From Lethocerus indicus (lineage: Eukaryota; Arthropoda; Insecta; Hemiptera; Belostomatidae): a stretch of 64,000 nucleotides of DNA. The stretch lies in assembly GCA_019843655.1 (NCBI GenBank), contig JACDQD010000006.1, positions 16,014,246 to 16,078,245 of the forward strand, given 5' to 3'. Made by a program: the position numbers and the translations under genes. Below are positions 57,491-64,000 of this stretch, one piece after another; the stretch's first letter is position 1, and each line of letters begins with the position of its first letter. The notes under the pieces were generated by a model that saw nothing but the letters and a program-made list of their open reading frames with translations, searched no databases and had not been told where the DNA came from.

Positions 57491-58480
57491 GAATTTGAAC
57501 TCTCGGTTTAAATGCAAGTTCAAATTTGATCTTTGAACCCTCGGTTTTCTTAATTTCCACCCAAAAAATTCAGCATAAGTTCGAGTGTGAAACAGTATTT
57601 TACTCAGAACACATGATCAATAAGAGAACTTCTCACAAAATGTCAATAATAACATGTCATAATACATAATGTCAATAAACATATGGAATAAATTTATAGT
57701 GGATAAATAAGCGCCCCTTTGGTACATCAGTTGTGAAGGTATTGTAACTGTACTGACTGGACAGATGAGCTTGACTAATAGGCCACTGCTGTGATTCTCG
57801 CCTCATAAATGTTGTCGGGGCAGGTCTCTTTTATTTTTTCTGTGTTAAGGTTGGACCTATGAAGAACCCTTCCTGGGTTCCACCCCGGGGGAAACCAGTC
57901 CTCCATCCCTTTTTGTCACACCCTCGATTCTAATGTATGTCGTCTTGGAAGTGAAGTAAAGTTGACATATTTTTCCCGCCTAGTTGTTTATGCCCATTAC
58001 CTCCATCGCTAGGCAACGCCGAAGAAACTGATATGGTTGGTTTCAGTTTCTTATAGAACCGATGTTGTCTGTTATAGTATTCTCGGATTTAAATCGCCGC
58101 GCTTAATATCACTAATGTACTAAAACATTTTTTGTCGTGAATACCGAAAAATATGACTTTATTGCAATATGAACGCAGTAGAATCCATTTCAATTGCTGA
58201 TGACTATTCAAATGGATTTTTTTTATTTGACAACTGTAGAAATCGTTAATGTTATATGTGTGTGATCGTAAACATGATCGTCAGAATAACATGTCATAGA
58301 GCAGAGTTTCTCAAAGTCGGTAATGATGGGCTGGCTTTCCGCAACAGTAACGAAATAACATTACCCGAAATAATTAAATTTCGTGATATAATTTTATGGG
58401 AATACAATATCCGCCCACAATTTTTTTAATATTTAATATGTAATACACTTATAAGAGCGTTAGGTATGACAAGGGTTCTA
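57491..58480. other. Flank of the tandem array, no gene seen
   Basis: Right after the array a short direct repeat occurs: TTTGAACTCTCGGTTT near 57493 and TTTGAACCCTCGGTTT near 57532. At 57710-57725 a lone AAGCGCCCCTTTGGT resembles the core of the array units. The remainder is AT-rich. A possible hAT-type end (CAGAGTTTCTCAAAGT) starts near 58303 with no partner found. Confidence 0.4.
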
Positions 58481-58701
58481 TGATCGGTGAAAAATTGCAT
58501 ACGGGGTGGAGAAAAAAATCAATTTGGTAACCAATGGCTTGGAGTTGGAACGGGGTGACGGGCAGGAGGGTCCCCGTGATTTGAATTATGACATGGGGGG
58601 GGGTTCTCGTTGTCTTTCCGCGGGAGGCGGGGCCTGGAGCCACCGTCTGAATTCCAGCCGTGTTCGCTTTTTTCCAGCAGTCGGTAGGGCGGGGAGGGGG
58701 C

Positions 58702-58713
58702 GCCGCCATCTTG
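58702..58713 (-). promoter_or_regulatory. YY1/Pho-type site (CAAGATGGCGGC)
   Basis: The plus strand reads GCCGCCATCTTG, the exact reverse complement of the YY1 consensus CAAGATGGCGGC, adjacent to a GGGGAGGGGGCG box. Known: YY1 and its fly relative Pho bind this core, often at transcription starts or Polycomb elements. A minus-strand frame would start at the same ATG (MAAPPPRPTDC) but shows no recognisable domain or donor, so I call only the site. Confidence 0.5.
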
Positions 58714-59013
58714 AAATTGTAACAATATCCCCTACGGACGGGGGGAGGAGGAGGGAAGGCCTCCCCCGGCCAAAAACGATTGGAAATTAGTTCATTAGGG
58801 AGAGCGCCAACGGTTCGTTACCCGGATCAGTTTTGAGCGGCACCACCCCGCTATATCATTAAACCGGTTCCCCCGCCACCGGCTTCCACTAGTCGTCACC
58901 CGTCTATTTATATGTCCAGGCCTTATCTGCCACCGGGGCCAACCCGAACATCTCCATCTCGAACACACTCCTCTAATTGATACATAATTAGATAATGTTA
59001 TGCCCGGCATACC

Positions 59014-59034
59014 GCCTGTATTCAGAATACAGGC
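59014..59034. repeat. 21-bp perfect inverted repeat
   Basis: GCCTGTATTC-A-GAATACAGGC: ten bases, one central A, then the exact reverse complement. By chance a ten-base stem with a one-base centre is expected far less than once in a window of this size. Confidence 0.9.
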
Positions 59035-61050
59035 TGATAAATGTACGGTTTAAAGTTTCTAATTCGGTGGCATATTTTTAACTCTCCCGGGTTTCATTCC
59101 TATTAACAGGTTACTAGACCATTTAGTTGGGCGAATGTATTAATTTCTGTATTATACTGTAAAGTCAGAATAAATTTCTCTCTCGAACGAAAAATATACC
59201 CGACGTCTCCACACGGTCGGAAAATATAGTTGCAGGCTCTCTGTCGGCGGTGTTATTGAAATGTTTAAACAAATTATGTGGACCCGCCGGTGGGTTGGTC
59301 CGAGGGGGTGGGTTTGCGGTGGGCAAATGAAGATAAGTGATACTAAGAGGGTGGGCCCGGTGAAGAAGGCGCGGAGGGTTTTTGTCGCCCCCGCCGCAGA
59401 GAGATAGAGAGGATTGTTTGTTAAACCGTCGACCGAAACGGTTCTTCTTGTTCTTTGGAGCGTGGTCTGGCTCTGGCCCGCTCACATCCCCAGTTAATTG
59501 GTCACCCGGGCAAACAACAGTTTTCTCGGACCGACCGTTCCGCTTTTTCCTTGTTTGCCTCTCAACAACGGTTTTGAACTGACAACACAGACACCGGGGA
59601 TTCGGGTGCGGGAGACTGCATCGGGTTAGGCCTAAGCTAGGGGCAAGCTGACAATTCTGTTATGAAAACAACATCTAATCATTGTCTGCGTACACATGTT
59701 TTTTCTTTCACGCCTTTCTATTTGGCTCTCGGCGGCGCATCACGCTGCTTTCTATGCATCTAACGATCATACATCTACAGAAGAAAGAGAAATCATACAT
59801 CTAATTACGGTTACAACTTCTGGGACGATAACCCACAGATTTGTACCGTCGGTATGTAATTCCTCTGTATTTAGGGGGTAGTTAATGTCTACTGGGGCTA
59901 CATAAGCCGATATTCCAATATTCTAGGTCAGGGATTTTTTCTGTTATTTTTTAAATATTACAAATAAATTTAAAAAATTGCGTTCTCGTTGGTTTCTGCT
60001 CCCTAGCCTTTTGGAATATCAACACTCGTTTTATTTTCCATCTTATTAAACAATAAGAAATAATACAAGCTAAGTGCTGGATGCTTCATCGGTAACCAAC
60101 GTGCTTACACACTGGACTATGGTTAACGAAAGTCTACTGAAGACGGAGAGAACACTGAAAATCGCTGAAAAGTTTCTCAAAGGGGAATTCCGGGGACCCT
60201 GGTGATTGGGACCCGGTATAGCTTCTTGGCGTTAAGTGTACAATTTTCATTCAATTACTGATATGAATTGATCACGAGAGGCGCTCGTAAACTCCAGTAC
60301 AGGCAATAGAAACCTAACAGCTTCTGAAGTGTCGGCGGTATGTTAAACCGGTTTCTTTGGTATACGATGCCTCCACTCACCTATTTCATCATAACTCACA
60401 CCTGTTTCGGCCTCCCGACATCAATCAACATCAATCTGATATCAATAAATCGAGCCTGCGGTGAACTGACGCATCTAATGAACTAGTGTGCGCAAGCTCT
60501 ATATAAATAGTCATATCGAATAAGGAAAAGAGAAACTGTCTCGTTTCTCGCAATTGCATAAAATTATATAAATATAATGATGAGTCAATCAATATGTATG
60601 TATAATTTGTAATTATTTGTAAAATCGGTATAGATAAGACCCCATAGTGGTGATCCAACATCGAAAGAGTGATATTTATTATTTATTTAGAAGGACAATA
60701 ATTATCGCCGTATCTTGAGATTATATATGTTAAATAACAACCGGTCCAGTATTCCCGTCAAAGTGTCTGACATTCGTGCCATATATTTGGACTAAATGTA
60801 GATATACCTTCTTTGGCGCCTGTAAATGGGTCCATTGAGGGCGGTGTTTATTTTCATTTTTTGTCGTTTTCGTTCCGCCGCGGTCCGGGAAAAAGTGTTG
60901 GGGCCGCCGCGTCTCTCTCCACTTCACCGCCACCCACCACCCCTCCGTTTTTAGAATACGGCGGCGGCCAAACGGGCGAAATTCCGGCGTTAGGGAGTGA
61001 TGGGAGGTGGAGGGGGGAGTTTCAGCACGGCGACGATTCCGGGTAAAGCA

Positions 61051-61067
61051 TAAGAAGAAGAAGAAGC
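61051..61067. repeat. (AAG)5 triplet repeat
   Basis: TAAGAAGAAGAAGAAGC inside the GC-rich block at 60.8-61.3 kb. It produces the poly-Phe run in the minus-strand frame there. Confidence 0.88.
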
Positions 61068-61406
61068 GAGGGGCATCGCGTGCATAACTTGGGGGACGAG
61101 GCCGGTGATAACGCCGGGGTTTTGTCACCGCGGCGGCCATTTCTTAGCGGCGTTCCACCCGGGGACGATTTTCTTCAGCCCCGACCGTCCTCCGGGCCCG
61201 CCTCAACCTCCTTCTTATGAACCCCATACGTATCGGCCGGCTCATTCATAAATCCAGCCTCGGGTTTCATTTACGAGTCGACGACCTCGCCCCACCACCA
61301 GGCGACGAATTGTACACGCGTCAATGTCTCTTGTTAGACCGGAAAATTAATAGACAATATCCGATATGCCCGAATAGAAATAATTTCTAGCAAGAAAATA
61401 AAAGCA

Positions 61407-61425
61407 CAACTTATTCAAACGAGAC
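61407..61425. repeat. 19-base dispersed repeat, copy 2
   Basis: Identical to 53905-53923. It may be the remains of a dispersed element or a shared regulatory word. Confidence 0.7.
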
Positions 61426-63535
61426 GACCCATCCTCTTCATTAATTTCTAAAGACGCAACGTTAATACAGTTAGTAGACGTAAATGAGCTGAAGAAATAG
61501 TCCCAATAAGGTACGTTTATCTTAAATTTGTTAGTATTAATAATAGTTATAATAAAACAAAGGACCGATCCATGCTTCCACTCGGGGGGTCACTTCGGGC
61601 ACGAACTGCTATGTTACGTACCCATCCGTCGAGTAACCTCTTTTCGAATTTCTTCTCGACATTTTCATCTATCCTATTACACGCTTGACCAATCACAAAG
61701 TGGGGGAGGTCCACCGTAGCTTATGGATCCATTGACCGACTGAAAGACAGAACGTCCACGTCCATCTTCCACGCGTCTTATTTATATCGCAAGCTTTCTG
61801 TCATACCCGAATTTGTCACCGGACTCCTTTCTCCGTCCGGGAGCCGTGATATTCTTCGTGTCGATTGGTGAGTGGGGGATGCGTGGCCCGTGAATGGAGC
61901 GGCGGCCCGAGTGCGAGCGTGATGACGGTCCGTCGGCCTAATGACAGGCCGCCTCCTACACTGTGATACTGATGTCCGCCCCATTCACGCCTCTCAATCT
62001 TCATCCCGGCTGTCATTACCGCGAGAAATGTCTCTTAAGTCATCCGGCATCGCTACCGTGCAACGCACAGGGCTAATGAGAGGTTGTCAAAATGAAACAG
62101 CGCCGGCTTTTCCGATTGAAAAATTCTGCAAAAACATATTTCGGCCGACGGTAAAACCTTTTAGACGACCATTTAGACTTTACCGCAAATCTTTGTATTA
62201 AAATAAATATCAATTTTGTTTCGCCCGAAAGCTTTTCATATTCAAACTATACAGAGAAGATACAAAATTGTTGTCGGAATAAAAGGTCGGAAGACAAATT
62301 TTCTAATCATGGCTTGGGGCATTTCAACACAACAGAATTGTCAGACCCTTGAAATTTATTACTAAAGAGCTCGTATAATGCAGAAGGATAGACAGAGCGC
62401 GGTATTAAATAATGTTGGACATTATCTACGAGTGTGAATATAATTCTTCAGTCGGATAGTAATTCTCGCGATTTTCTCTCAATACAACAAATTTTAGTAT
62501 AAATGAGAGTCGACTTGAGTGTTGTGCACTACAATAGGTCCGAATAAAATTCGTCCAAAGATGCTTCTGTTCGGCTGGACGAGAAAAAAAGACTGGAAAA
62601 AATTCTTGGAGATGGTGGGGGGGGAGAGGGAGATAAAAAAAGAAGACGGGTCGCGGCCAAATTTCTTAGGGCGACTTATGACAAAAAAAGCCGATGGAGG
62701 GCCTTTCGGCGCCCTTCACAGGGATTCCTCGGCTAACGAATTGGGGCAAAAATTATGGCATCAATAATGCATGACCGAGGTCTCACCGCCTCCCCCCTCC
62801 CCTTCCCACCCCCCCGTCAAACCAATTACGCAAATAAGGAGACGTCCCCGAGATTAATGCCGGGCCGTCATAAATTCATCAGCGGCGACAATTATGAACG
62901 GTAATAAATTCGATTTGTAATCCATTCATCCCGCCGTTCGTCGCCAAGTCGCAACAGGTTTAACCGGGTTTCCAATTAAAGGTAATCCGTTCGCGGAAAT
63001 ATATTCCCCCCCTCCCAGGGCCCATTTGAGCAAAATGTTTGTCCCGGGTGTACCGCAAATGTCTGTAAGATTGTAATTGTCATAGTTGTATAAGTGCACA
63101 CATTAATTCAACAAGGTAAGATGTCGGGTAATTTTAAGAAAACCTACTTCTTTGCGGTCTTTCCAAACCACCTGTAGGGCCTGGGCCGATACCTCCGGGC
63201 ACAATTGTGGGCGGTGGCCCTCGTTTCGAGAAGAAAATAATATCAGCAATTAGATTTGATGACTCCATTTACTTTACTTCTACCTCCCAGTCTCGACGAA
63301 GAAGCAACATGTCTTATACTGTATCATAACTGGCGCCTTAGCCTTAGCCAAAACTGCTGTCTCTAGTAAGATTGTGTACCTAACCTAACGGAATACTACT
63401 GATGACAGTGATCGGGCGAAACCGAATAAGTGGGTGGAGAGAGATGATTTGTCGAGTCAATAGCGCTGAATACTGGCTGAGATCAGAGAGTAAATGTAAT
63501 TAGGCATCAATAATGTTCGCGGTGAAGGCAGGTAG

Positions 63536-63563
63536 AGAGATGGCGGCGTGATGATGGCGGCGG
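63536..63563 (+). promoter_or_regulatory. GAGAG plus two ATGGCGGC sites (PRE-like composition)
   Basis: AGAGAGATGGCGGC (to 63547) is followed by ATGATGGCGGCGG (63551-63563). GAGA and Pho/YY1-type motifs next to each other are typical of Polycomb response elements and of some promoters; the role here is inference. Confidence 0.35.
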
Positions 63564-63863
63564 ATGATCTGGAGGTGGCCGTGTTAAATGTCACCGGGTC
63601 GGGCCCAATTAGCCGGCACCGGGTGAATTATGGGCCGGGGCCCATGCCCCTAATACTTCGGAAACTTCGGCACCGAGGAACCGAAAGGGCCGCCTCATAA
63701 TATTCGGCACTCGTGATTTATCCCATTGTCAGTTCTGAGGGGGGGGCGGGCGGTGTTTTGCCCTCGGCGGAGGCGTCGCGGCCAACTCGGTGGAAGCGGT
63801 CGAGGAGGCGGTATTCAAGTAGGGGCGGGGGCGGCCCCGCATATTAATATAGTGTCAGGACCA

Positions 63864-63910
63864 GGAGAGAGAGAGAGAGGGAGGGAGGGAGGGAGGGAGA
63901 GAGAGAGAGC
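63864..63910. repeat. GA / GGGA simple repeat
   Basis: GAGAGAGAGAG followed by four GGGA-type units and again GAGAGAG, inside the GC-rich block at the right end of the window. Confidence 0.93.
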
Positions 63911-64000
63911 GGCCTAGAGAGGAGTCCGAAGATAAACGAGGCGAGGGCCCAGCCAAATTTAATAACGGCGGCCGTCAAGTGGGTGCGCGGGCCGCTAATG

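Larger units (their letters stand above)
58481..60800. other. GC-rich block followed by AT-rich DNA
   Basis: 58540-59000 and 59200-59560 are GC-rich and contain the YY1 site and the 21-base palindrome. From 59.6 kb the DNA is AT-rich; GGTAACCAACGTGCTTACAC at about 60089 vaguely recalls a tRNA D/anticodon arm but lacks a box B. Confidence 0.35.
60801..64000. other. Alternating GC-rich blocks toward the right edge
   Basis: Blocks at 60830-61300, 61800-62000, 62560-63060 and 63530-64000, with AT-rich spacers. GCGGCCATTT (61133-61142) is another Pho/YY1-like word. The last block is CpG-rich with GA repeats and could be part of another promoter outside the window. No gene was recognised. Confidence 0.35.

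Noticed and set aside
57314..57523. Minus-strand frame with repeated VHPTNFS-type peptides
   Set aside because: It is the direct consequence of the 70/71-bp tandem array; units of changing length break the frame elsewhere.
58449..58709. Minus-strand frame starting MAAPPPRPTDC at the YY1 site
   Set aside because: The ATG is part of the YY1 motif; no splice donor or domain supports an exon.
59930..59950. CAGGGATTTTTTCTG as a hAT-type terminal repeat
   Set aside because: Too short and no partner end or target-site duplication was found.
60083..60125. tRNA-like GGTAACCAACGTGCTTACAC...GGACTATGG
   Set aside because: No box B and no cloverleaf pairing.
60730..61140. A 136-codon minus-strand frame starting MAAAVTKPRR
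   Set aside because: Low-complexity, includes a poly-Phe run from the AAG repeat, and has no domain.

Overview
This window looks like eukaryotic, probably arthropod, DNA. It has an AT-rich background with frequent CpG, long GA/CT/AT microsatellites, a canonical GT splice donor, and no bacterial-style gene packing. Nearly all of it is non-coding. I can support one coding segment with reasonable confidence: the first coding exon (45 codons, minus strand, 19200 to 19066) of a gene I could not identify. Its start has an upstream in-frame stop and its end is a perfect AAG|GTAAGA donor. The peptide carries a YPW motif and a SUMO-type IKTE motif, which suggests a nuclear regulatory protein; that is inference only.

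Layout: positions 1-19065 are read as the 5' part of the first intron of that gene, since no matching second exon was found here. They hold an AT-rich background, short GC-balanced blocks (best at about 15430-15780 and 17021-17560), and a plus-strand relic of C2H2 zinc-finger coding sequence (16773-16970). Positions 19201-19760 form a GC-rich leader/promoter block with tandem GC boxes, CT and GT tracts and a 165-codon upstream open frame. Positions 19761-64000 resemble a gene desert upstream of a developmental regulator, with AT-rich DNA interrupted by GC-rich blocks at about 27.4-27.8, 31.9-32.3, 34.9-35.6, 41.5-41.7, 45.5-46.9, 48.2-48.6, 50.2-51.3, 54.9-55.7, 56.2-56.6, 58.5-59.6, 60.8-61.3, 62.5-63.1 and 63.5-64.0 kb. 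None of these shows a recognisable protein domain.

The most striking element is a tandem array of twelve 70-71 bp units at 56636-57490. Each unit carries a block close to the reverse complement of the CTCF core site (TAGCGCCCCCT...TGG). An array of possible insulator sites in an otherwise gene-free regulatory landscape is the best candidate for something undescribed. Secondary items are a coding-like, probably broken segment at 21340-21580, a 21-bp perfect palindrome at 59014-59034, a 12-base YY1/Pho consensus at 58702-58713, GAGA-plus-YY1-like sequence near the right end, several G-quadruplex-capable tracts, and tRNA-like (SINE-type) relics near 45.0, 53.5 and 54.0 kb.

The reading depends on recognising patterns by eye. 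No homology search, RNA evidence or conservation data were available, so gene identity and the regulatory roles remain unproven.
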